This document shows positions 26,083 to 33,638 of a stretch of DNA of 64,000 nucleotides, one piece after another. The notes beneath the pieces were generated by a model. It searched no databases. It was not told the DNA's origin and saw only the letters and a program-made list of their open reading frames with translations. Both the position numbers and the translations under genes were made by a program. The stretch comes from Desulfitobacterium dichloroeliminans LMG P-21439 (GTDB taxonomy: Bacteria > Bacillota > Desulfitobacteriia > Desulfitobacteriales > Desulfitobacteriaceae), in assembly GCF_000243135.2 (NCBI RefSeq), contig NC_019903.1, positions 968,001 through 1,032,000 on the forward strand, in the 5' to 3' direction. Positions within the stretch are counted from its first letter, which is position 1. Every line of letters begins with the position of its first letter.

Positions 26083-26715
26083 GTGTATGGATCCTTAGGA
26101 GAGTATCCATTATATCCGGATTCTTATCCCTCAAGCTATCCCGGACCCAGTTTTCTTGGTCATATCAAAAGAGTTGCCCCCATACTTTCTCAGGAAGCGG
26201 AGCGGATTAATGCAAAGATTACCGCAGCATCTAATGTATGGCTTCTGGCTCCAGCCATGGTAGGGACGGCGGCTTACTCTTTATTTACTACCCTATTTAG
26301 GGGGTTAGAGGGGGAGAATGGTAAGGTATTAAAGGGGAAAATCGGCAGTGTTATCTATAGTGCTGTTGTGACAGCAGGACTCTCTTCTTATGTTTACTCT
26401 GTTCTTGTTGTAGCAGATGGACATCTTATGGATATCTATTGGCCTATTGCTGGTGCTATTGCCGTCCAAATTCTATATTTTGCATCGGTTTATACTTGGC
26501 TTTATCGTTTGGATAAGAGTAGTTTTACGGATAATATCGAAGATAATCCTATAGAGGAGATTATTACTTTTCTTTATTTTAGTATTACAACCTTTGCGAC
26601 CACGGGAAGCTCCGTTTTTCCAGAATCGATTACAGCGAAAGGATTAGTTGCGTTACAAGTCCTATTCTTAATCTATTCGTTTACCATGGGGTTAGTTTTT
26701 TTTATTAATCCCTAA
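26083..26715 (+). CDS. Ion-channel-like membrane protein with a non-canonical pore filter
   Basis: A 210-residue membrane protein. A Tyr/Pro/Ser-rich N-terminal 25 residues is followed by hydrophobic segments at about 50-70, 88-108 and 118-138, a short acidic linker, then a re-entrant-like segment (LYFSITTFATTGSSVFPES, about 163-181) and a last helix. The final part has the layout of a two-helix potassium channel pore, where TVGYG is expected; here the filter position reads TTGSS. It is monocistronic, GTG start after AAAGGGGGG, terminator at 26730-26775. The function is not known to me. Confidence 0.6.
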   Translation: MYGSLGEYPLYPDSYPSSYPGPSFLGHIKRVAPILSQEAERINAKITAASNVWLLAPAMVGTAAYSLFTTLFRGLEGENGKVLKGKIGSVIYSAVVTAGLSSYVYSVLVVADGHLMDIYWPIAGAIAVQILYFASVYTWLYRLDKSSFTDNIEDNPIEEIITFLYFSITTFATTGSSVFPESITAKGLVALQVLFLIYSFTMGLVFFINP

Positions 26716-26729
26716 GAATGATGTTGAGT

Positions 26730-26777
26730 AAGACCGACTTTTTCCTTTACCTGTAGGAATATAGCGGTCTTTTATTA
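26730..26777 (+). terminator. Terminator after the channel-like gene
   Basis: AAGACCG and CGGTCTT pair around an AT-rich loop, followed by TTATTATTT. Confidence 0.7.
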
Positions 26778-26841
26778 TTTAAACTTGCTTTCGGGGACAA
26801 TATATATTAAATTGAGTTTAATGAAAGGAGGAATTATAGAT

Positions 26842-28032
26842 ATGTCTTTTAAAATTACAGAGACCATTACATATGTGGGTAAAATCGATTGGGAGCTTCG
26901 GAATTTCCATGGGGAAGAGTACAAAACTAAGAGGGGATCATCCTATAATTCTTATCTTATTCGGGATGAAAAGACTGTCCTTATCGATACAATATGGGAA
27001 CCTTTCGGCCGTGAGTTTGTTACAAAGCTAAAGCAAGAAATCGACTTGAAAGAGATCGATTATATTATCATGAACCACAATGAGGTGGATCATAGTGGTG
27101 CGCTTCCCTTTCTTATGGAAGAAATTCCGGATACACCAATATATTGTACTGCTAATGGCAAAAAGATTCTTCAAGGAAGCTATCATAAGGATTGGAACTT
27201 TGTCGAAGTTAAAACCGGTGATCGCCTGAATATTGGGAGTCGTGAACTCATCTTCATCGAAGCACGGATGCTCCATTGGCCGGACACGATGTTTAGCTAT
27301 TTGACAGGGGATAATATCCTCTTTAGTAATGATGGCTTCGGTCAGCACTTTGCTTCAGAACATATGTATAATGATTTAGTCGATACGAGTGAGCTTTATA
27401 CAGAGGCCCTCAAATACTATGGCAATATTCTTGCGCCCTTCAGCAAAATGGTCACGGCCAAAATCAATGAGATTGTTAAGCTGGAGTTGCCGATCAATAT
27501 GATCTGCCCCAGCCATGGCGTGATCTGGCGGGACAACCCGTTGCAGATTGTGCACAAATACTTAGAGTGGGCTAATGACTATCAAGAAGATCAAGTCACC
27601 ATCATTTATGACACGATGTGGAACGCTACTCGGAAGATGGCGGAATCTATTGCTACGGGAATTCGGATGGTTGATCCGAACCTCACCGTTAAGCTATTTA
27701 ATTCTGCTCGTTCCGATACGACGGAAATTATCGGTGAGGTTTTCCGTTCCAAAGCCATCGCGGTTGGATCCCCCACTGTGAATAATGGCTATCTATCCTC
27801 CATAGCTGCGATTATGGAAGAAATTAAAGGTCTGAAGTTTAAAAATAAAAAGGCTGTGGCCTTTGGCAGTTATGGGTGGAGCGGTGAAGTAACTAAGCTA
27901 TTGAATGAGGAGTTGAAGAAAGGCGGTTTTGAAGTCGTCGATGATGGGGTCCGCCTTATGTGGACACCTGATGAAAATGACCTTGTTCATTGTGTAGAGT
28001 TAGGAAAACGTATTGCCCAAAATCTTCAATAA
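26842..28032 (+). CDS. fprA: FprA-type flavodiiron protein (A-type flavoprotein)
   Basis: A 396-residue flavodiiron protein that reduces O2 to water or NO to N2O in anaerobes. The metallo-lactamase-like domain carries the diiron ligands His79, Glu81, Asp83 and His84 (HNEVDH), His in MLHWPD, Asp in SNDGFG and His in CPSHGVIW. The flavodoxin domain begins at about 250 (IIYDTMWNAT). There is no rubredoxin domain, so an external rubredoxin or other donor is needed. ATG follows AAAGGAGG by 10 bases. Confidence 0.92.
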   Translation: MSFKITETITYVGKIDWELRNFHGEEYKTKRGSSYNSYLIRDEKTVLIDTIWEPFGREFVTKLKQEIDLKEIDYIIMNHNEVDHSGALPFLMEEIPDTPIYCTANGKKILQGSYHKDWNFVEVKTGDRLNIGSRELIFIEARMLHWPDTMFSYLTGDNILFSNDGFGQHFASEHMYNDLVDTSELYTEALKYYGNILAPFSKMVTAKINEIVKLELPINMICPSHGVIWRDNPLQIVHKYLEWANDYQEDQVTIIYDTMWNATRKMAESIATGIRMVDPNLTVKLFNSARSDTTEIIGEVFRSKAIAVGSPTVNNGYLSSIAAIMEEIKGLKFKNKKAVAFGSYGWSGEVTKLLNEELKKGGFEVVDDGVRLMWTPDENDLVHCVELGKRIAQNLQ

Positions 28033-28074
28033 TAAGAGCTTAAAAAAATAACAGTAGCTTTAAACAGTAAAAAG

Positions 28075-28103
28075 CGCGGCTGCCTTAGGCAGTCGCGTTT
28101 TTT
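28075..28103 (+). terminator. fprA terminator
   Basis: CGCGGCTGCC pairs with GGCAGTCGCG around TTA and is followed by six T. Confidence 0.9.
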
Positions 28104-28114
28104 ACAATATGAGT

Positions 28115-28696
28115 TTAGTTTGCAGAATCGGAATCCTCACCGCTTGCGGGCAGATTAACTCTTGATGCAGTAATAGCAGCAATGATTTTTTCGGAATCAT
28201 CGAGTATTTCTACTGAAGGCTTAACCGTAAGATCTGCTACTGTGATTTTCTCCCCTAAGGATATATTTGCAACATCCACAAGGATATGCTCTGGGATATC
28301 CATACTGGGACCGGTAAGTTCAATTTCCGAAAAGTACGGTTGGAGAATAAGTCTTTTCTCATTGAGTTTCTCAGTTCCTTCGAAGGTAAGGGGCACTTTC
28401 ATTTTTACAATCTGATCTTCACGAACCACTTGCATAGAGATATGAATAAGTTTATTTAAAGTTAAGTCTCTTTGAATCTCTTGGATGAAACAGTGTCTGG
28501 TTTCATCGCCTACTTTTACAATGATTTTAGCCTTCTGAGAACGACCTTGAAGCACTCTCTGAAGCTTTTTCTCATCAAACTTCACACTGATGGAATCCAT
28601 GCCTTTTCCATAGAGTACTCCAGGTACAAAACCGTTATCCCTAGCTTTCTTAGGCTTTTCTTTCCTTTCAATAGCCTGAATTGCAGTTTCGGTCAT
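28115..28696 (-). CDS. rplY: Ribosomal protein bL25, Ctc long form
   Basis: A 193-residue bL25/Ctc protein that binds 5S rRNA. The N-terminal L25 domain shows [15 protein letters not shown] and the later C-terminal beta domain ends in an acidic Ser/Asp tail (GEDSDSAN). The ATG at 28696 follows GGAGGG by 8 bases; the open frame to 28738 adds 14 unlike residues. In Firmicutes Ctc is a general-stress protein. It is alone in its unit. Confidence 0.88.
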   Translation of the reverse strand: MTETAIQAIERKEKPKKARDNGFVPGVLYGKGMDSISVKFDEKKLQRVLQGRSQKAKIIVKVGDETRHCFIQEIQRDLTLNKLIHISMQVVREDQIVKMKVPLTFEGTEKLNEKRLILQPYFSEIELTGPSMDIPEHILVDVANISLGEKITVADLTVKPSVEILDDSEKIIAAITASRVNLPASGEDSDSAN

Positions 28697-29031
28697 CTGT
28701 ATTACCCTCCATTCTTTGATACAACCCAACGTAACCACATAACAAATCTTTGTTTTTCTCCAAGCTCTAGGATAGGCACCCTAATGATTGTATATTATTT
28801 CACGAGCGTAGAGTGTAAACGGTTTTCCCCTCCCAGACATTAATCCAGATAAAGGAGATCCCCGCATGAGCTTATTTGAGTACAAATATTTGTTAAGGCT
28901 AACACTATTTACTTTATCTTCTTTAAACTGGGATGTCAAAGCTCAAAGGCCTTTAGAATCTAAGGATTAAGTAAGTTACGACTTGAAAGGTTCCGAGAAG
29001 TTGTCTTTTCGAATTATTGCTCCTAAATCAG
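28697..29031. other. Intergenic region
   Basis: This 335-base stretch holds the upstream region of the L25 gene and the 3' side of the hemolysin III gene. I see no ORF with a ribosome binding site, no strong hairpin and no repeat in it. Confidence 0.4.
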
Positions 29032-29676
29032 TTAGCTAGCCATAGGTACTATATAGATGAGAACCATCAAGAAATGGATCAAAGTCCCTGCTGCGATGAA
29101 AATATGGAATATTTCATGAAAGCCAAGATGCAAACGAGGAATTCGAAAGATCTTCGCCGCATATATGATAGCCCCTACAGTATACATTACCCCACCCACT
29201 ACCATCATGATCAAGGCTCCTAAGGGAAGGTTATGTACAAGCTGAACAATGGGCACCAAGGCAATCCAACCCAGAGTCACATAGAAAGCTGTCGATACAT
29301 AACGGGGGGCATTGATAAACCAAATTTTTAAAAGAACTCCAATCAGGGCAAGGGCCCATACTGCTATGAGCATGGCCCAGCGCCAAGCTCCCTCCAATCC
29401 ATAATAAAAGACTGGGGTATAGGACCCGCCGATGAGGATATAGATCATCATATGGTCAATTTTGCGTAAGATCAGCTCTTTCTTCGGGGTACATGGCAAT
29501 GCATGATACAGAGAACTTGTGCCATATAAACCGATGACGCTTAATCCGTAGACAGCCATGGTAATGGTTTTGGAGAGACTTCCGTAAGATAAGAGCAGTA
29601 AAGAAACCAGACCAAACCAAGCGGCTACAAAAGGGACAAAATGGGTCAGGGCATTCATGGGTTCTTTGATTTTCAT
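29032..29676 (-). CDS. trhA: Hemolysin III family (TrhA/PAQR) membrane protein
   Basis: A 214-residue seven-helix protein. The conserved Zn-site residues of the PAQR superfamily are present: Ser/His in YGTSSLYHAL, Asp in KIDHMMIY and the two His in LGFHEIFHIF. TrhA proteins influence membrane energetics and lipid homeostasis; the hemolysin name is historical. ATG follows GGAGGCC. It is monocistronic. Confidence 0.88.
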   Translation of the reverse strand: MKIKEPMNALTHFVPFVAAWFGLVSLLLLSYGSLSKTITMAVYGLSVIGLYGTSSLYHALPCTPKKELILRKIDHMMIYILIGGSYTPVFYYGLEGAWRWAMLIAVWALALIGVLLKIWFINAPRYVSTAFYVTLGWIALVPIVQLVHNLPLGALIMMVVGGVMYTVGAIIYAAKIFRIPRLHLGFHEIFHIFIAAGTLIHFLMVLIYIVPMAS

Positions 29677-29851
29677 CGGAGGCCTCCTTATCTTCGATCA
29701 AGGTTTTTTATACATTATACTAAATTCTATACATATTAAGGCCATAAGGCAATAGAGAAGATAACATCATCAGTCGAAAGTGATTATGTAACGGGCCTAA
29801 ATGAAATAGGTTGTCCAAGTATAAATTATATCAAAAAACGGAGAAAATATG

Positions 29852-29892
29852 CAGTAGGCCCACTGGTTAAAATAAATACCAGTGGGCCTACT
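29852..29892. terminator. Long perfect hairpin at the head of the dispersed repeat
   Basis: CAGTAGGCCCACTGGT pairs perfectly with ACCAGTGGGCCTACTG around a 9-base AT-rich loop. It abuts the repeat element at 29891. Confidence 0.7.
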
Positions 29893-30066
29893 GAACTAAA
29901 TATGAAACATTTGAGTTCATCAATAGGGTGAAGGAGGCTAGTGCAATTCCTCGGCCCCAGAAGTTTCAAGAGGTCAAATTTAGCACTGGTGCCAAATTTG
30001 AGGGAGCAAAATTAGCCCTTCGAAGGGTATTTGTCTGATTATGTTCTCCGCAAATCATATGATTAG
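29891..30066. repeat. Dispersed intergenic repeat, copy 1
   Basis: About 150 bases here match 47526-47675 at roughly 90 percent by eye, with a 28-base insertion in this copy. Both begin CTGAACTAAATATGAAACATT and contain a CAAATT...AATTTG hairpin around CTGG. One stem pair differs in a compensatory way (T-A here, C-G there). Both copies follow a hairpin arm directly. Confidence 0.75.
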
Positions 30067-30087
30067 ATGTTAAAGTCTATGCTTTTC

Positions 30088-30540
30088 TTAGATGAAGGTA
30101 TTCTTTAGGAGTTCTCTTTCTATAAGTTCAGTCGTCTTCTCAGCAATTTCTCCTGTTATGGAGATACACTGCTCCATGTGCACAGGAGAACCTAATTTCA
30201 TGCCTCTTGTTAAGACACGACAGCAAGTTGATTTGTGCTGAGAAGTGAAGTGGTCATGAAGCTCTTTAGCGAGCGCCATGGTATGATTAACCCTTGGATC
30301 ACCGGGTTCACGGCGTCCGAAAAATAAACCAAGAGCCATTATACCTCCTGCTAAAGCGCCACAGGTGCAACCTGATCCTCCCATTCCCACAGGAAAGCCC
30401 GATGCCATGGCAATGACATCGTCGGACACATCCATGTTGAATTCGTCGCGGATACTCCGAACAATCGCCTCTGAACAAAAGTAATCTCCCCGGCGATAGT
30501 AGTCTTCTGCTTGTTTACAAACCCTATATTTCCTATCCAT
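30088..30540 (-). CDS. C_GCAxxG_C_C family redox protein
   Basis: A 150-residue protein with the family cysteine pattern: C in YFCSEAI, SGCTCGALAGG, HKSTCCRVLT and MEQCIS. These proteins are common in anaerobes near redox enzymes and are thought to bind a metal or shuttle electrons, but the role is unknown. The ATG at 30540 follows GGAGG by 8 bases. It is divergent from the ArsR-ArsM unit, so a link with arsenic is possible but not shown. Confidence 0.85.
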   Translation of the reverse strand: MDRKYRVCKQAEDYYRRGDYFCSEAIVRSIRDEFNMDVSDDVIAMASGFPVGMGGSGCTCGALAGGIMALGLFFGRREPGDPRVNHTMALAKELHDHFTSQHKSTCCRVLTRGMKLGSPVHMEQCISITGEIAEKTTELIERELLKNTFI

Positions 30541-30637
30541 AAAGATAACCTCCATATACTTTTATAACCCTAATGATACAACTTCTATTATAATCATTTT
30601 TTTATAAAAAGAAGAGAAGAGAAACGCAATAATTAGA

Positions 30638-30671
30638 TTGACATATCAAATGTTTTTGATATGATATATTC
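30638..30671 (+). promoter_or_regulatory. Promoter and ArsR operator of arsR, leaderless start
   Basis: TTGACA (30638-30643) and TATGAT (30660-30665) are spaced by 16 bases. Between them lies ATCAA-N6-TTGAT (30645-30660), the typical ArsR dyad. The -10 ends six bases before the ATG and there is no ribosome binding site, which predicts a leaderless mRNA. Confidence 0.75.
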
Positions 30672-30983
30672 ATGAATAACATTACTATTATTTCAAAAGC
30701 ACTAAGTGATCCGAACCGTTATCAAATCCTGATGATGTTATCAAAGTTTGAAAGGGGTGAACTCGAAGAAGTCTGCTGTAACTCCCCAGAAGAAGGGCTA
30801 TGTAATTGTGATATAGTATCAACACTTGGGATGTTACAGTCTAGGGTTTCTTATCATATGAAAGAGTTAACCGAAGCAGGATTAATCAAAGAGGAAACGA
30901 GAGGCAAATGGAAGTTTTACTCTCTTAATCATGAGACATTAAGGGAATACATCAGACAGATTACTTTAGACAATAATCTTTAG
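30672..30983 (+). CDS. ArsR family metalloregulator (1)
   Basis: A 103-residue winged-helix repressor. The recognition region reads CNCDIVSTLGMLQSRVSYHMKELTEAGL, and the paired cysteines VCC (about 34-36) and CNC (about 47-49) are suited to As(III) or Sb(III). Its promoter contains an ArsR dyad, so it is self-regulated, and a second identical dyad type precedes arsM 22 bases downstream of its stop. Confidence 0.9.
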   Translation: MNNITIISKALSDPNRYQILMMLSKFERGELEEVCCNSPEEGLCNCDIVSTLGMLQSRVSYHMKELTEAGLIKEETRGKWKFYSLNHETLREYIRQITLDNNL

Positions 30984-31002
30984 CCTCTTTTTTTACTTGT
31001 AC

Positions 31003-31022
31003 ACATCAAAAAAGGTTGATGT
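31003..31022 (+). promoter_or_regulatory. ArsR operator before arsM
   Basis: ACATCAA-N6-TTGATGT is a perfect 7-bp dyad with the same ATCAA-N6-TTGAT core as the one before arsR. It overlaps a TTGTAC/TGTATT promoter. Confidence 0.7.
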
Positions 31023-31060
31023 ATTCTAGTTGAAAATATGAAATAAAGTGAGGGAATGGA

Positions 31061-32293
31061 ATGGATAATGTTCGAGAAGAAGTAAGACAGAGGTATGCTC
31101 TGGCCATTGTTAATCGGGGTCAAGGGTGTTGCGGGAGTGCTGGATGCTGTAGTGATTCCGCCAATAATGCGGCAGATCCTATAACGAGTAATCTTTACGA
31201 TGAGAAGGAGTTAGAGGGCTTAGATTCCGATCTTATCGCGAACTCCTTCGGGTGTGGAAACCCTACAGCACTTGCTACCTTAAACCCTGGAGAGGTGGTT
31301 CTCGACCTAGGGAGCGGGTCCGGACTGGATGTACTTCTCTCGGCTAAAAGAGTCGGCCCGACAGGAAAAGCTTATGGATTAGATATGACCGAGGAAATGC
31401 TGGCTGTGGCAAGAGAAAATCAGAGGAAATCCGGTGTTGAGAATGCAGAATTTTTGAAAGGACATATAGAGGAGATTCCTTTATCGGATAAAACTGTCGA
31501 TGTTATCATCTCGAACTGTGTGATTAATCTTTCGGGAGACAAAGATAAAGTCTTAAAAGAATCCTACCGTGTATTAAAGCCTCAGGGACGCTTTGCCGTT
31601 TCCGATATTGTATTAAAGAGACCTCTTCCAGAGAAAATTAGAGACAGTATCCTTGCTTGGGCTGGATGTATCGCCGGGGCAATGACCGAAGAAGAATATC
31701 GTGGAAAGCTGTCCAATGCAGGGTTTGAGAATATCGAGCTTCTGGTTACTCGTGAATATGATCTTGAGGACCCCAGTTTGCAGGGTATGCTAGAAGAATT
31801 GACTGAAGAAGAGATTAAAGAATTTCAAGGAGCAGTTGTGAGCTGTTTTATTTGGGCAACCAAGCCGAGGATCAACCTGTGCCCGGTATGTGATAAACAA
31901 GGTGTCCCTGTCAAAAATATTACAATAAAGCATATGGTAATTGATGAACTAATAAAACAAGTTGGTGATGTTGATTATTTTTTGTGCATGAATGAAGAAT
32001 GTGATATTTCTTACTATAATAAAGAGTCCAATGTTGAATTTAACAAGGAACAGATAAAAGTACCTATATGGTTTAAAAATGACGCTAATCCTAAATATGC
32101 TTGTTATTGCAGTAAAGTTACTGAACAAGAGGTGATAAACGCTGTAATAAAAGAAGGTGCAAGCAATATGAGTGAAGTTATAAAGATCACTGGAGCAATG
32201 AGTAATTCGCAATGCCAAAAGAATAACCCGTTAGGCAAATGCTGTCATGGAATTATTCAAAATGCCATAGAGAAAGGGTTATCAATGCAATAA
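31061..32293 (+). CDS. arsM: Arsenite methyltransferase fused to a CopZ-N-like Zn/[2Fe-2S] domain
   Basis: Residues 1-265 form ArsM, which methylates As(III) with S-adenosylmethionine. The SAM site reads [10 protein letters not shown] (81-90), and Cys65, Cys153 and Cys203 fit the three As-binding cysteines. Residues 271-410 are an added module: a zinc-ribbon (CPVC 274-277, Cys309, Cys314) followed by a Bfd-like [2Fe-2S] motif (CYC 348-350, Cys385, Cys394-395, KNNPLGKCC). This arrangement matches the N-terminal domain of the copper chaperone CopZ of Archaeoglobus. ArsM proteins normally end near 270-280. The DNA of the added part is visibly more AT-rich than the ArsM part. Confidence 0.88.
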   Translation: MDNVREEVRQRYALAIVNRGQGCCGSAGCCSDSANNAADPITSNLYDEKELEGLDSDLIANSFGCGNPTALATLNPGEVVLDLGSGSGLDVLLSAKRVGPTGKAYGLDMTEEMLAVARENQRKSGVENAEFLKGHIEEIPLSDKTVDVIISNCVINLSGDKDKVLKESYRVLKPQGRFAVSDIVLKRPLPEKIRDSILAWAGCIAGAMTEEEYRGKLSNAGFENIELLVTREYDLEDPSLQGMLEELTEEEIKEFQGAVVSCFIWATKPRINLCPVCDKQGVPVKNITIKHMVIDELIKQVGDVDYFLCMNEECDISYYNKESNVEFNKEQIKVPIWFKNDANPKYACYCSKVTEQEVINAVIKEGASNMSEVIKITGAMSNSQCQKNNPLGKCCHGIIQNAIEKGLSMQ

Positions 32294-32298
32294 TAAAT

Positions 32299-32333
32299 TA
32301 GCCATGATTTGATTTTATCCCAGATCATGGCTA
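32299..32333 (+). terminator. Hairpin after arsM
   Basis: TAGCCATGAT pairs with ATCATGGCTA just after the stop codon; no long T tract. Confidence 0.55.
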
Positions 32334-32343
32334 TAATGGCATG

Positions 32344-32380
32344 AACAAATCAGGGGGCCGATTAGGTCCCCCGATTTGTT
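32344..32380. terminator. Second hairpin after arsM
   Basis: AACAAATCAGGGGG pairs with CCCCCGATTTGTT with one mismatch. Together with the preceding hairpin it separates arsM from the next operon. The rest of the 32294-32642 interval holds the promoter region of the binding-protein gene and, at 32587-32602, AAAATTTGAGGGAGCG, a short match to the dispersed repeat. Confidence 0.6.
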
Positions 32381-32642
32381 CTGATAGCTTCTTCATGATG
32401 TAAATAAAATATTTCTGAATCGCGTGTGAAATTTGCAATGAATACGGCTCATTATTATTTTGCCTGATGATAGCTCGAAAATGTAAAACAGCAAGGGGTT
32501 TATGGTCTTAATGTCGAATTCTAAGCAAAGATTATATTTGAGAAAATTGTAATAGTATAAAAGGAAAACTAAGTTTGTGATAGATTAAAATTTGAGGGAG
32601 CGTTCTGAGCCCCTAAAAACTTTTTCAATGGAGTGAAACATT

Positions 32643-33638
32643 TTGACTATTCATAAGAAATTTAAGTTTTTTCTAAGAATTAAATTGGATTTTCCATCCT
32701 ATAAAGTTATTGCTCTGTTCTTTTTTTTGCTATCAACCCTGCTTGCAGGCTGTAGTAATCAGGGAGAAAAAGCGATCGATATCGATTTAACTAACCGGTC
32801 CTATACGGAAGTTCGCTCCAATTCTCCCGACTCCTCAGATGTTATCTATTTTGGCTTTGACAGAAGGCTAGAGACAAAAGAAGATGTGAAGATGTATGTT
32901 CCCCTACTAAAATATTTGGAAAAGGAGACTGGGTATAATTTTAAAATACATGTTACTCCAGTCAAATCGAGTGTTGTTGAGGAGTTAGGACAAGGAAAAA
33001 TCCAAATGGCAGCAATTGGTACATTGGGATACTTGCAAGCCTCTGAAAATTACGGAGCAGTCATTACTGTAAAAGGGCTTAACATAGAGGACAAAGATAG
33101 GTATAAAGCCGCGATTGTGGCCCGTCCCGATAGTCCTATAATGAGGATATCCGATATAAGAGGGCAGTCCTTTGCTTTCGGCGACCCAACTTCAACCCAA
33201 GGGCACTTGATTCCAAGAATCATGTTATCACAAAAAGGGATTGAAATGAGTTCGCTGAAGTATTACCAGAACTTTGCTTCGCACTCCGAAGTTGCTAATG
33301 CTGTTATGAGTGGTCGATTTGATGCAGGTGGTATTCAGGATACCCTTGCAAAATCACTTGAAACTGATGGGCTTCTGAAAATTGTAGCTGTTTCAGAGGA
33401 ATACCCTAGCAGTGGTATTGCTTTTTCCAAAGGTGTTAGTGGAGATGTAGTTTCTAGAATTACTCAGGCATTAATAAAATTTGATCCTGAAGGAGAGGAA
33501 AAAGTTGGCCTTTATCATTGGGAGAGATCTGAAATGCGACATGGATTTACACAAGCAAACGATGAGGATTATAATACATTAAGAAATTGGGCTGATAAAT
33601 TCGGGTTATTAAAGAAAGTGGATGGTGAAATTAATTGA
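32643..33638 (+). CDS. PhnD-like substrate-binding lipoprotein (oxyanion sensor, module 1)
   Basis: A 331-residue phosphonate/phosphite-binding-protein-like lipoprotein with a signal segment and lipobox LLAGC (Cys at about 37). The PhnD fold shows LLKYLEKETGYNFKIHV and GDPTSTQGHL, the latter lining the anion pocket. No ABC permease or ATPase is nearby; instead the gene overlaps a sensor kinase by 4 bases. This arrangement is like AioX-AioS-AioR, where the binding protein presents arsenite to the kinase. TTG start after GGAG. Confidence 0.8.
   Translation: MTIHKKFKFFLRIKLDFPSYKVIALFFFLLSTLLAGCSNQGEKAIDIDLTNRSYTEVRSNSPDSSDVIYFGFDRRLETKEDVKMYVPLLKYLEKETGYNFKIHVTPVKSSVVEELGQGKIQMAAIGTLGYLQASENYGAVITVKGLNIEDKDRYKAAIVARPDSPIMRISDIRGQSFAFGDPTSTQGHLIPRIMLSQKGIEMSSLKYYQNFASHSEVANAVMSGRFDAGGIQDTLAKSLETDGLLKIVAVSEEYPSSGIAFSKGVSGDVVSRITQALIKFDPEGEEKVGLYHWERSEMRHGFTQANDEDYNTLRNWADKFGLLKKVDGEIN

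Noticed and set aside
28115..28738. Longer L25 protein starting at 28738
   Set aside because: The extra residues have no match to the family, and the internal ATG at 28696 has GGAGGG at proper spacing.
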